Shown here one piece after another: positions 8,478 to 17,327 of a DNA stretch of 64,000 nt; position 1 is the first letter of the stretch; each line of letters opens with the position of its first letter. A program made the position numbers and the translations under genes. The stretch spans positions 124,001-188,000 of the forward strand of contig NZ_JAGFMD010000006.1 of the NCBI RefSeq assembly GCF_017592825.1, given 5' to 3'. The notes beneath the pieces are model-generated. The model was not told where the DNA came from and did not search any database. It worked only from the letters and a program-made list of their open reading frames with translations. This stretch comes from Roseivirga sp. E12 (lineage in GTDB: Bacteria; Bacteroidota; Bacteroidia; Cytophagales; Cyclobacteriaceae).

Positions 8478-11090
8478 CTAAACCTCCTCTACTTTTTCAA
8501 TATTCACAAACTCAATTTCTCCATCTATGTTCAGCTCAATGCTCACTACAGAATCTTTACTGATTTCTCCTGAGAGAATCTGTTTGGAAAGCTCATTCAG
8601 CACCTTACGTTGAATCACCCTTTTTAACGGTCTAGCACCAAATTGTGGATCGTAGCCAATCTCTCCGAGATAATCCAGCACTTCACTGGTTGCTTCGATC
8701 TCAATGCCATTTTCTTTCAGTTGTCTTTGTATCAAACCAAACTGAATAGCCACAATCTGTCGGATATTATCCTTACTGAGCGGCATAAACATGATCGTTT
8801 CATCAATTCTGTTTAAGAACTCAGGCCTCACCGATTTCTTCAGCATTTCAAAGACTTGATTTTTCGTTTGCTCAATCAACTCCAGCACATTGTCTTCATT
8901 GATTTTCTCAAAGTTCTCCTGAATCAGGTGGGCGCCAGTATTACTGGTCATGATAATGATGGTATTCTTAAAGTTTGCAATACGTCCTTTATTATCAGTC
9001 AACCTTCCTTCATCAAGCACTTGCAGAAGTACATTAAATGCATCTGGATGCGCCTTCTCAATCTCATCTAAGAGAATTACTGAATAAGGCTTTCTTCGAA
9101 CCGCTTCAGTGAGTTGGCCCCCTTCATCGTAACCGACATAACCCGGAGGCGCTCCAATCAATCGGCTCACTGCATGCCTTTCTTGATACTCAGACATATC
9201 GATACGTACCATGTTATTCTCATCGTTGAAGAGGTATTCGGCCAAGGCTTTTGCCAATTCCGTTTTACCTACCCCGGTGGTACCTAAGAATATGAAAGAA
9301 CCAATCGGCCTCTTCGGATCCTGGAGCCCCGCTCTACTTCTACGGACGGCATCAGAAAGTGCAGCAATTGCTTCACCTTGACCAGCGACTCTCCTTCCAA
9401 GTTCTTCTTCCAAATGAAGTAGCTTCTCTCTTTCAGACTGAAGCATTTTAGACACTGGAATCCCAGTCCATTTGGCGACTACTTCACCAATGTCTTCAGC
9501 ATCAACCTCCTCTTTCAGCAAGGTGGTTCCACCCTGCATTTCCTTCATCTTCAGCTTAAGCTCTTCTAGCTTTTGCTCAGCCTCGGTGATCTTGCCATAC
9601 CTGATTTCCGCTACCAGACCAAAGTCTCCTTCACGTTCGGCCTTTTCAGCCTCCATCTTGTACCTATCGATATTCTCTTTCTCTTCACGAATGCCTGTGA
9701 TTATTGCTTTCTCATTCTCCCACTTCCCTTTTAAGCCATCACGTTTCTCTGAAAGCTCAGCAATCTCCTTGGAGAGTACGACTTCTTTGTCCTTGTTCTT
9801 CTCTCTTCTAATCGCCTCACGTTCAATTTCCAACTGCATAATCTTACGATTGAGTTCATCCAGTTCTTGAGGAAGTGAGTCAATCTCAATTCTCAATTTG
9901 GATGCAGCTTCATCCATCAAATCAATGGCCTTGTCTGGCAAAAACCTATCGGAAATGTACCTACTAGAGAGTTCTACTGCTGCGATTACCGCATCGTCCT
10001 GAATACGTACACCATGGTGAACTTCGTATTTTTCCTTGATTCCACGAAGGATAGAGATCGCATCCTCTTGAGTGGGTTCATCTACTGTTACAGTCTGGAA
10101 CCTGCGCTCCAAAGCCTTATCCTTTTCGATGTGTTTCTGATACTCTTTAAGCGTAGTCGCCCCGATCGCATGCAACTCACCCCTCGCCAAAGCAGGCTTC
10201 AGCAGATTGGCAGCATCCATGGCTCCCTCTCCACCACCAGCACCGATTAAGGTGTGGATCTCATCGATGAAGAGGACTATTTCTCCATTGGAGTCCTGCA
10301 CTTCTTTGATCACCGCTTTTAGTCTCTCCTCAAACTCTCCTTTATACTTCGCTCCGGCTACCAGAAGCCCCATATCAAGTGATATGAGTGTCTTTGTTTT
10401 GAGGTTCTCTGGCACATCACCATCTACGATACGCTGGGCCATGCCTTCCACAATCGCGGTTTTACCAACACCAGGCTCACCTATAAGCATAGGGTTGTTC
10501 TTCGTCCTTCTGGAGAGAATTTGAAGCACGCGCCTAATTTCTTCATCTCTACCTATCACTGGATCAATCTTCCCGGCCTTGGCCAGCTCATTCAAATTTT
10601 TCGAGTACCGTTCGAGCGACTGATACTTCGACTCTGCATTTTGATCGGTCACACTATTTCCTCCTCTTAATTCCTTAATGGCTTCGATGAGCTCTTTCTT
10701 AGCAAAGCCGACTTCTTTCATCAAAGCGGCTGTCTTTTCTTTTCCACTTAAAAGACCGAGCACAATATGTTCAACAGCAACAAACTCGTCTCTAAATTCT
10801 TTCAAATAGTCCAATGCCTTAGTTAATGCTGCATGTGCATCATTAGACAAGTAAGGTTGCTGTCCACTTGCCTTTGGATAACCGGCTACTACCTCTTCCA
10901 ACTTCGTATCAAGTTGTACCCTATTCATTCCCAACTTCTTTATCAGAAAAGACATCACATTCTCATCAGATAAAAGGATCGCTTTCAAAAGGTGCCCTGG
11001 TTCAATCGCTTGCTGCCCATTACCGCTTGCGATTTCGGCCGCCTTTTGAATGGCTTCCTGCGACTTGATAGTATATTTTTTGAAATCCAT
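8478..11090 (-). CDS. clpB: ClpB disaggregase (AAA+ chaperone)
   Basis: 870 residues from the ATG at 11088-11090 ([14 protein letters not shown]), the usual family beginning; a longer reading from 11123 adds eleven atypical residues. The order is: N-domain (two Clp_N repeats, 1-150), first AAA+ ring with Walker A GEPGVGKT, the coiled-coil middle domain rich in Glu/Lys (about 400-540), and second AAA+ ring with GTTGVGKT and the pore motif GYVGYDEGG. ClpB works with DnaK to pull apart aggregated proteins in the cytoplasm. It is monocistronic with a strong terminator. No heat-shock operator could be identified by eye. Confidence 0.97.
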   Translation of the reverse strand: MDFKKYTIKSQEAIQKAAEIASGNGQQAIEPGHLLKAILLSDENVMSFLIKKLGMNRVQLDTKLEEVVAGYPKASGQQPYLSNDAHAALTKALDYLKEFRDEFVAVEHIVLGLLSGKEKTAALMKEVGFAKKELIEAIKELRGGNSVTDQNAESKYQSLERYSKNLNELAKAGKIDPVIGRDEEIRRVLQILSRRTKNNPMLIGEPGVGKTAIVEGMAQRIVDGDVPENLKTKTLISLDMGLLVAGAKYKGEFEERLKAVIKEVQDSNGEIVLFIDEIHTLIGAGGGEGAMDAANLLKPALARGELHAIGATTLKEYQKHIEKDKALERRFQTVTVDEPTQEDAISILRGIKEKYEVHHGVRIQDDAVIAAVELSSRYISDRFLPDKAIDLMDEAASKLRIEIDSLPQELDELNRKIMQLEIEREAIRREKNKDKEVVLSKEIAELSEKRDGLKGKWENEKAIITGIREEKENIDRYKMEAEKAEREGDFGLVAEIRYGKITEAEQKLEELKLKMKEMQGGTTLLKEEVDAEDIGEVVAKWTGIPVSKMLQSEREKLLHLEEELGRRVAGQGEAIAALSDAVRRSRAGLQDPKRPIGSFIFLGTTGVGKTELAKALAEYLFNDENNMVRIDMSEYQERHAVSRLIGAPPGYVGYDEGGQLTEAVRRKPYSVILLDEIEKAHPDAFNVLLQVLDEGRLTDNKGRIANFKNTIIIMTSNTGAHLIQENFEKINEDNVLELIEQTKNQVFEMLKKSVRPEFLNRIDETIMFMPLSKDNIRQIVAIQFGLIQRQLKENGIEIEATSEVLDYLGEIGYDPQFGARPLKRVIQRKVLNELSKQILSGEISKDSVVSIELNIDGEIEFVNIEKVEEV

Positions 11091-11274
11091 ATCTAACTTA
11101 AATTTTGGGTTTTTGCCCAACATCTACCGCTGCTGAACAAAGAATACTCCAACTCAACAATTCGGAAATAATGGCTGGATTCTTGCTCTAAACCGAAGAA
11201 AAACCGCCATTCTGTCACGTTAAAACTCGAATTGGTCAATTAATTCGTATTTTATGTATGCAAAACTCAAGACT

Positions 11275-13857
11275 ATGAAACGCGCTCAACTCCTCACTCT
11301 CCTACTATTTATTTGCTTTCAAACAAATTCGTCTTACGCACAGAGGGACTCATTTCAAGATTGGTTGAAAAGCTTTCAGAACTACCAGATGGAGCTGCCG
11401 ACTGAAAAGGTATTTCTACACCTAGACAAATCTGAGTATACCCTCGGAGAAACCATTTGGATGAAATCATACTTGGTTGCGGGCGCAGGTCACATCCCTT
11501 CTCCTTTTAGTCAAAACGTTTATGTTGAACTCATTGACGAAAAGGACGAAGTCAAGAAGCGGTTGACATTGAGATCTGAAGAGGGCGTTTCCAAGGCGAG
11601 CCTGGCCTTAACTACTGATTTGCAACCTGGGTTTTACTATTTGAGATCATATACAAACTGGATGAAAAACCAGGGTGAGGAATTCTTTTTCAAAAAGAGA
11701 ATCAAAGTTCATTCATTGAAACTTAATGAAGCGATCAGTCCTATCGTTGCGCAGCAAAAAGTTGACCTCAAGTTTTATCCTGAAGGCGGTGACTTAGTGA
11801 ATGGCATATCAAGTAAAGTTGCTTTTGAAGTGACTGGAATAAACGAAAGTAAGCTTCCTGTTTCAGGTAAGGTATTCGATCGCAATCAGCAAGAAATAGC
11901 CACATTCGTCACAGAACATGAGGGAAAGGGTGTTTTCGCTATGCTGCCAAACGGTGACGACTACTATGCCCAGCTTGACGGCTCAGACACAAAGTATGAT
12001 ATACCAAAAGTGAAACCTGAGGGCATGACGCTGAGCGTGACAGAGCAAACTGCTGATTACCTGGGTGTGGCCTTAAAGACAGCCGAACCAGCTAATGAAA
12101 ATTATTACTTAATGGTGCACACCAGGGGTTATGTCACCTATGCCTCTGAGATTACGGTCCGTAACACCAAAAATCTACTGAAGATAGACAAGAGTGAGCT
12201 TCCCAATGGAATTGCTCATTTAACTCTTTTCGATCAAGACATGGAACCTGTTGCTGAAAGATTGGTTTTTAACTATTCATCTTCAGATATCAAAATCGAC
12301 ATAAGCACAAGTAATCCGCAATACACCAGTAGAGACTTGGCCACCATCAATCTAAAAGTTACCGATAAGAAGGGTAATCCAGTACAAGGCTCATTTTCAC
12401 TTTCTGCCTTTGATTCCAAGTTGGTTCAAAATGATCAGTTTGATTACAATATCGCGGCCAACTTACTACTAACCTCTGACCTTGGGGGGTACATCAAAAA
12501 TCCGTCACAATATTTAAAGCAAGATGAACAGTCTAAAGCGAATACAGATTTATTGATGATGGTCAATGGCTGGAGGCGCTTCAAATGGTCCTCGCTTAAC
12601 CTTGACAAAAGACAACCTGAATATGCTTTTGAGCAATCACTGACTTTGGAGGGTGTGATGACCCGAACAGGTGGAAAGGCTTTTAAAAATGGTCGCGTTT
12701 TCTTATTGAACAAGGAAGAAAATGGAAAGAATAAATCATCTCGTTTTGTAGAAGCTGACTTGGATGGAAATTTTGCTTTTGAAAACCTGGTCTTTTACGA
12801 TACTACCGAGTTAACCCTTCAAGGCTTCCAAAAGAAAAAAGCTCGAGATATAGAGTTTAATATTAACAATGATTACGAAGTAATTCCCAACTCCAAATTC
12901 TTGGGTGAATCTGCTCCAGATAATCCTGACAGACTTAGGGCCTTAAAGGAATCAGTAATTACTTCGATAAGAATAGACAGCACTTACAGAAAAGAAAATG
13001 GCATCATCTACCTCGATGATGTATATGTAACTGCCAACAAACGCGAGGAGAAGTACAGGACCCTTAATTCTCAATATGGAAAGGGAGAAGCATATCTAAA
13101 TTTTGACAACTTGTCTCTTGAGGAAAAGCATGGAAGAGATCCGTTCACGGTAATGCTGGGTAGACTCGCTGGTTTTTCATTAAGTGGTTCTAGTGCAGGG
13201 AATAATGGTAACTCTTTGGGTGGAGGCAATTCAGGGTCAGCCGGAAGTGGATCGATTGGGTCAGATGGATCACTTGGTGCCGGGGCTATACGACCATCAT
13301 CCAGTGGCGGGGGTAGTTTTACGGATAACGCCACAGTAAATGATCCAATGTTCAGAAAACCAACACTTCGACCTGGACCTTTTCAGGGCGGTCCGCTAAT
13401 TCTCATTGACAATGTGCCTGTACCATACACTGCGGTTTATGATCTAAGAGCCACCGAGATTGACTATGTCGAAGTTTACAAAAGTGCTTCAGCTGCAATG
13501 TTTGGGGTAAACGGATTTAATGGCGCCATGGCCTTCTACACATTGAAGGGAGATAAGTTGAGAAAGGCAATGAACCTTAAACCTGGAATGAGGATAATCA
13601 CCGGCAATGGCTATCATGCCGCTAGAGAATTCTATGCTCCTAAATATGATGAGTCAAACAAGGAGCAGTTCATTCCTGATGAACGCTCAACCATCTTTTG
13701 GGCTCCGATGATCACAACGGATAGTGAAGGAAAAGCGCAAATAGAATTCTATACGCATGATAAAAACTCTAATGTATTCATCGATGTACAAGGTATTTCT
13801 AAAACAGGATTCACTGGAGTTGGGTCGGCACAATTTGCCATTCGTAGGAACTTATAA
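11275..13857 (+). CDS. Exported macroglobulin-like (MG2) protein with TonB-receptor plug domain
   Basis: About 860 residues. The ATG at 11275 gives a clean signal peptide (MKRAQLLTLLLFICFQTNSSYAQ); the upstream ATG at 11254 adds seven residues. TEKVFLHLDKSEYTLGETIW is the hallmark start of an MG2-type domain shared by a large Bacteroidota family. Later come an IgG-like domain (SRDLATINLKV) and a plug-like segment (PLILIDNVPVP ... IDYVEVYKSASAAMFGVNGFNGAM). A low-complexity Gly/Ser linker lies at about 645-685. There is no C-terminal beta-barrel, so it is not itself a receptor. It is probably periplasmic or outer-membrane associated. It diverges from clpB. Confidence 0.8.
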   Translation: MKRAQLLTLLLFICFQTNSSYAQRDSFQDWLKSFQNYQMELPTEKVFLHLDKSEYTLGETIWMKSYLVAGAGHIPSPFSQNVYVELIDEKDEVKKRLTLRSEEGVSKASLALTTDLQPGFYYLRSYTNWMKNQGEEFFFKKRIKVHSLKLNEAISPIVAQQKVDLKFYPEGGDLVNGISSKVAFEVTGINESKLPVSGKVFDRNQQEIATFVTEHEGKGVFAMLPNGDDYYAQLDGSDTKYDIPKVKPEGMTLSVTEQTADYLGVALKTAEPANENYYLMVHTRGYVTYASEITVRNTKNLLKIDKSELPNGIAHLTLFDQDMEPVAERLVFNYSSSDIKIDISTSNPQYTSRDLATINLKVTDKKGNPVQGSFSLSAFDSKLVQNDQFDYNIAANLLLTSDLGGYIKNPSQYLKQDEQSKANTDLLMMVNGWRRFKWSSLNLDKRQPEYAFEQSLTLEGVMTRTGGKAFKNGRVFLLNKEENGKNKSSRFVEADLDGNFAFENLVFYDTTELTLQGFQKKKARDIEFNINNDYEVIPNSKFLGESAPDNPDRLRALKESVITSIRIDSTYRKENGIIYLDDVYVTANKREEKYRTLNSQYGKGEAYLNFDNLSLEEKHGRDPFTVMLGRLAGFSLSGSSAGNNGNSLGGGNSGSAGSGSIGSDGSLGAGAIRPSSSGGGSFTDNATVNDPMFRKPTLRPGPFQGGPLILIDNVPVPYTAVYDLRATEIDYVEVYKSASAAMFGVNGFNGAMAFYTLKGDKLRKAMNLKPGMRIITGNGYHAAREFYAPKYDESNKEQFIPDERSTIFWAPMITTDSEGKAQIEFYTHDKNSNVFIDVQGISKTGFTGVGSAQFAIRRNL

Positions 13858-13904
13858 AGCGTCTTAAAGTTTCCTTGGCTATTTTTGCTGATAGATAAGT
13901 AGCC

Positions 13905-14342
13905 ATGTCCAGAATTAAAATTACGCTTCCGCAAACCAAAGTCTTTGAAACAAAGCTGAGCATCAGAATCTCAGATATCAACTACGGAAACCATCTGGGG
14001 AATGACAGTGTACTCAGCTTAATGCACGAAGCCCGTTTTCGTTTCTACAAGAGCCTCGGCTACACTGATGAGCTCAGTATTGATGGTGTAGGAACTATAC
14101 AAGTAGACACAGCTATCCAATACAAGGGAGAGGGATTTCATGGTGATGAGGTCAAAGTTGAAATCTACTTAGGAGATACCACCTCCAAAAGTATGGACCT
14201 GTACTATCGGTTGGCCATAACCGACTCTGACAAATTGATTGCCCTTGGCAAAACAGGCATCGCCTTCTATAACTATACAGAAAAGAAAGTCAGCAATATG
14301 CCCGATTCGATTGCTGAAAAGCTTGCAGGCTTTACATCATAG
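13905..14342 (+). CDS. Hotdog-fold acyl thioesterase (4HBT-like)
   Basis: 145 residues of the thioesterase family. The active-site region reads RISDINYGNHLGNDSVLSLM, in which the Asp, Asn and Gly-Asn-His-Leu positions are those of 4HBT enzymes, and the helix continues as HEARFRFYKSLGY. The rest (VDTAIQYKGEGFHGDEVKVE ... GKTGIAFYNY) is the usual hotdog sheet. It probably hydrolyses an acyl-CoA or acyl-ACP in the cytoplasm; the chain length cannot be predicted. It is 31 bases upstream of rlmN on the same strand, so the pair may be one transcript. Confidence 0.85.
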   Translation: MSRIKITLPQTKVFETKLSIRISDINYGNHLGNDSVLSLMHEARFRFYKSLGYTDELSIDGVGTIQVDTAIQYKGEGFHGDEVKVEIYLGDTTSKSMDLYYRLAITDSDKLIALGKTGIAFYNYTEKKVSNMPDSIAEKLAGFTS

Positions 14343-14373
14343 GCATTCCTACGATTAGTGCTACCTTTGCGCC

Positions 14374-15423
14374 ATGAGTACATCAGCACCTGTAAAAAGA
14401 GATATCCGTCAGCTTTCTTTGGATGATATCAAAGACTTCTTTGTAGCCGAAGGCGAACAGGCATTTCGTGCTAAACAGGTATATGAATGGCTCTGGAAAA
14501 AGTCAGCCAAGGACTTTGATCAAATGACCAATATTTCTCTTCAAACAAGAGAGAAATTAAAGGCACACTTTGATATCAAACATGTCAAAGTAGACCAGAT
14601 GCAGCGGAGTAATGATGGTACCATCAAAAATGCCGTCAAACTACATGATAGCTTGGTGGTTGAATCTGTTTTGATTCCCACGGAAAAGCGAATCACAGCA
14701 TGTATTTCGTCACAAGTAGGGTGCAGCCTTGATTGTAACTTCTGTGCAACCGCGAGGTTAAAACGCATGCGTAACCTCAATGCAGATGAGATCTACGATC
14801 AGGTAGTGGCCATCAAAGATCAAGGAGATCTATATTTCGAAAGACCGCTGACCAATATTGTTTACATGGGCATGGGCGAGCCATTATTGAACTATAAAAA
14901 TGTGCTCAAGTCCATTGAAATGATCACATCCCCGGAAGGCTTGGGCATGTCTCCAAGACGCATCACCCTTTCTACAGTGGGCATTCCAAAGATGATCAAG
15001 CAGCTCGCTGATGATGACGTGAAATTCAACCTAGCAGTCTCATTACATTCTGCTATTGATGAGTCCAGGTCTAAAATGATGCCCATCAATGAGAAGAGCA
15101 ACCTGGCTGAACTAGCAGAATCACTTCAATATTGGCACAACAAAACTGGCCGAAAAGTTACTTTTGAATATGTAGTTTGGAAGAACATCAACGATGACGA
15201 GCGACATGCGAAAGCCTTGGCTAAGTACTGTGGCAAGGTAGCCTCTAAAGTGAACATCATTGAATACAACCCGATTGATGATGGAGAGTATCAACAAGCT
15301 GCTCCAGAAAGCTTAGATATGTACCAACGCATACTAGAAGCAAAGGGAATTATCGTGAATGTCAGAAGAAGTCGTGGTAAAGATATCGATGCAGCTTGTG
15401 GGCAGCTAGCGAATAAGAGCTAG
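14374..15423 (+). CDS. rlmN: RlmN, dual-specificity radical-SAM RNA methyltransferase
   Basis: 349 residues. The radical-SAM cluster is CSLDCNFC (Cys117, Cys121, Cys124). The resolving/methyl-carrying cysteines of the family are present at Cys342 in AACGQL near the C-terminus and probably Cys110 or an equivalent. MGMGEPLLNY and RRITLSTVGIPKMI are conserved SAM-binding segments. RlmN methylates C2 of A2503 in 23S rRNA and A37 of some tRNAs, supporting translational accuracy. Length and motif order are normal. It is followed by a repeat pair, with no hairpin terminator visible. Confidence 0.96.
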   Translation: MSTSAPVKRDIRQLSLDDIKDFFVAEGEQAFRAKQVYEWLWKKSAKDFDQMTNISLQTREKLKAHFDIKHVKVDQMQRSNDGTIKNAVKLHDSLVVESVLIPTEKRITACISSQVGCSLDCNFCATARLKRMRNLNADEIYDQVVAIKDQGDLYFERPLTNIVYMGMGEPLLNYKNVLKSIEMITSPEGLGMSPRRITLSTVGIPKMIKQLADDDVKFNLAVSLHSAIDESRSKMMPINEKSNLAELAESLQYWHNKTGRKVTFEYVVWKNINDDERHAKALAKYCGKVASKVNIIEYNPIDDGEYQQAAPESLDMYQRILEAKGIIVNVRRSRGKDIDAACGQLANKS

Positions 15424-15442
15424 TATCTTTTCTATTTCTGGA

Positions 15443-15530
15443 CCTCTCCACAGGGTCGAGGTGAAAAAGAGAGTGCTCGCAAGAATCAGTATTCATTCCC
15501 TTTCTATCCCGAGCGGAGCCGAGGGAACTA
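15443..15530. repeat. Isolated REP-like B-A repeat pair
   Basis: Unit B (15443-15469, CTCCACAGGGTCGAGGT) is followed by unit A (15497-15530, TATCCCGAGCGGAGCCGAGG) with the same spacing as the pairs around the GIY-YIG gene 8.5 kb away. It lies in the convergent gap between rlmN and the rhomboid operon and has no gene of its own. Confidence 0.78.
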
Positions 15531-15603
15531 AAGTGCCAGTAGAAACCTAGAGAAAAAATCATAATTCTGTTTTCTGAACTAGCTTCGAAAAACAGATCAG
15601 TAA

Positions 15604-16521
15604 TTAGTCTTTACTAGCGTTAAAAAGCTTTTGCTTCTCTTCTTTGCTTAAGGCGTCATATCCCTTATCGGAAATCTTATCTAGAATCGCATCAATTTCC
15701 GCCTGACTGGTTTCCTTCTTACTAGAAGTCTTAGCACTGGCCCTTTTTGAAGCTTTTGCCTTAGGCCTAGAACTCGCTTCCTTTTTATAGGAGACTTTAA
15801 TCTTCGGTTGTGGTTTGAACAGGCTCTTCACCCAAATGATAAAGCTAACAATCGGCTTACTCCAGTCATTGCCCTTCTGCAATTGAACCATTCCAAAATA
15901 ACCGACCAAAGCGCCACCTAGGTGGGCAATCTCTCCGCCTGCATTTGACCCAGTAGATTGTAGCAAGGAGGCCACAACACTAAAGGCAGCGATATACTTC
16001 AGCTTTACAGGTCCAATCAATATCAGGTTGACAGTAAAGTTCGGCTGAAAAGTGGCAGCTCCTACCACTATAGCAGTCACCCCAGCAGATGCTCCCAATA
16101 AATTAGCATAGGGTACGGCATCTGCAAAGAAGGGAAAGAGGTTATAGACGAGTATGTAGAATAGCCCACCTCCAATACCTCCCCAGAAGTAGAAACCTAA
16201 AAGCTTGTTCTGTCCTAAATACTCAGCAATGATTCTCCCAAACCAGTACATCCAAAGCATATTAAACAGGATGTGAAAAAGGCCTTCGTGGAAGAAGAAG
16301 TAGGTAATGAGCGACCACGGCCTGAAAACAAGACTAGTCGTGTCTGCTGGTAAGGTAAGATATCTGGCAAGCTCGCTATAGATACCCACTTGGTTAGACA
16401 ATGTCAGCAAAACTGACAATACTCCCATAAATAGGAATACCACCACATTGATAACAATGATCTGATTTAAGACATTACCTGTCTTAAAAGCGAGTTTAAA
16501 ATCGTCTAGAATACTCTTCAT
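15604..16521 (-). CDS. Rhomboid-family intramembrane protease, basic C-terminal tail
   Basis: 305 residues, about six transmembrane helices in residues 1-215 and then a Lys/Ser/Ala-rich cytoplasmic tail. The rhomboid catalytic Ser is in LLGASAGVTAIV and the His in EIAHLGGALVGYF; the amphipathic WMYWFGRIIAEYLG after HILFNML is also typical. The residue after the catalytic Ser is Ala-Gly rather than the commoner Gly-Ala, a modest variation. Rhomboids cut single-span membrane proteins. It begins 3 bases after the stop of another rhomboid gene and is the last gene of the mutL operon. Substrates are unknown. Confidence 0.88.
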   Translation of the reverse strand: MKSILDDFKLAFKTGNVLNQIIVINVVVFLFMGVLSVLLTLSNQVGIYSELARYLTLPADTTSLVFRPWSLITYFFFHEGLFHILFNMLWMYWFGRIIAEYLGQNKLLGFYFWGGIGGGLFYILVYNLFPFFADAVPYANLLGASAGVTAIVVGAATFQPNFTVNLILIGPVKLKYIAAFSVVASLLQSTGSNAGGEIAHLGGALVGYFGMVQLQKGNDWSKPIVSFIIWVKSLFKPQPKIKVSYKKEASSRPKAKASKRASAKTSSKKETSQAEIDAILDKISDKGYDALSKEEKQKLFNASKD

Positions 16522-16524
16522 TTA

Positions 16525-17322
16525 CTAATAGAACTTATTTCGCTCCTGCTTCCACAACCTAACTAACACATAAGCGATCAATGCCCCACCAATATGTGCC
16601 AAGTGAGCCACATTGTCACCTGGTGCTCTCGAAAACTCGGAATATACCTCGTAGAGAATATAGAATCCAACAAGGTATTTGGCCTTTATAGGGAAAGGCA
16701 AAAAGAGTAAAAAGAGTTCTGTATTTGGAAAGAATAAGGCAAAGGCCGCCAGGATACCAAACACAGCTCCTGAGGCTCCCACCATATTGTATCTGCCGTA
16801 CAAGTCATAGAGTTGCCATGCATATCTCACCGAAGTTTCTTTAAGCCTTGGGCTATTTTCGTTACGAGAGTAATCATCCACAAACTTATAAATCTCCGGA
16901 TTGAGATTCTCTCCGTGGTCTACTAACAGCTGATTAAAGCCTTGGGAGGTAGGATTTGTAACATATGCTTCTACATCACTTTTCACGCCTCGGACTTCAA
17001 GATAATTAACGCCCGTATAGAAAAGACCTGCGCCAATACCAGTCACCATATAGAGAATCAAAAATTTCTTCTGTCCTAGGAATTGCTCTAGTAATGGGCC
17101 GAATATAAAAAGGGCAAACATGTTTCCGAATAGGTGCATAATACTGTTTGTACTATGCAGAAACATATAGGTGATAAACTGATAGGGTTTAAACTCGTCA
17201 GATAGAATAAAGTACAGACCGAAGTACTCTCCTAGATCAAACTTCATCAGCATCTGAACTACGGCAATACCGATATTGATTAAGAGAAGCTGTTTTACTA
17301 AGGGCGTTAATCTTCCGAACAT
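16525..17322 (-). CDS. Rhomboid-family intramembrane protease
   Basis: 265 residues with six predicted transmembrane segments. The catalytic Ser is in MVGASGAVFGILAAFA (standard GxSG form) and the His in AHIGGALIAYVL. HLFGNMFALFIFGPLLEQFLG is the conserved helix 2 region. A hydrophilic loop of about 65 residues (roughly 110-175) sits between helices, longer than in GlpG. It starts 5 bases after the mutL stop and is followed closely by a second rhomboid, so all three are surely co-transcribed. Both rhomboids keep the Ser-His dyad and should be active; why they are paired is not clear. Confidence 0.9.
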   Translation of the reverse strand: MFGRLTPLVKQLLLINIGIAVVQMLMKFDLGEYFGLYFILSDEFKPYQFITYMFLHSTNSIMHLFGNMFALFIFGPLLEQFLGQKKFLILYMVTGIGAGLFYTGVNYLEVRGVKSDVEAYVTNPTSQGFNQLLVDHGENLNPEIYKFVDDYSRNENSPRLKETSVRYAWQLYDLYGRYNMVGASGAVFGILAAFALFFPNTELFLLFLPFPIKAKYLVGFYILYEVYSEFSRAPGDNVAHLAHIGGALIAYVLVRLWKQERNKFY

Positions 17323-17327
17323 AAATG

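Noticed and set aside
13071-13334. Minus-strand proline-rich open frame
   Set aside because: Antisense of the Gly/Ser-rich linker in the macroglobulin-like protein; low complexity explains the open frame.
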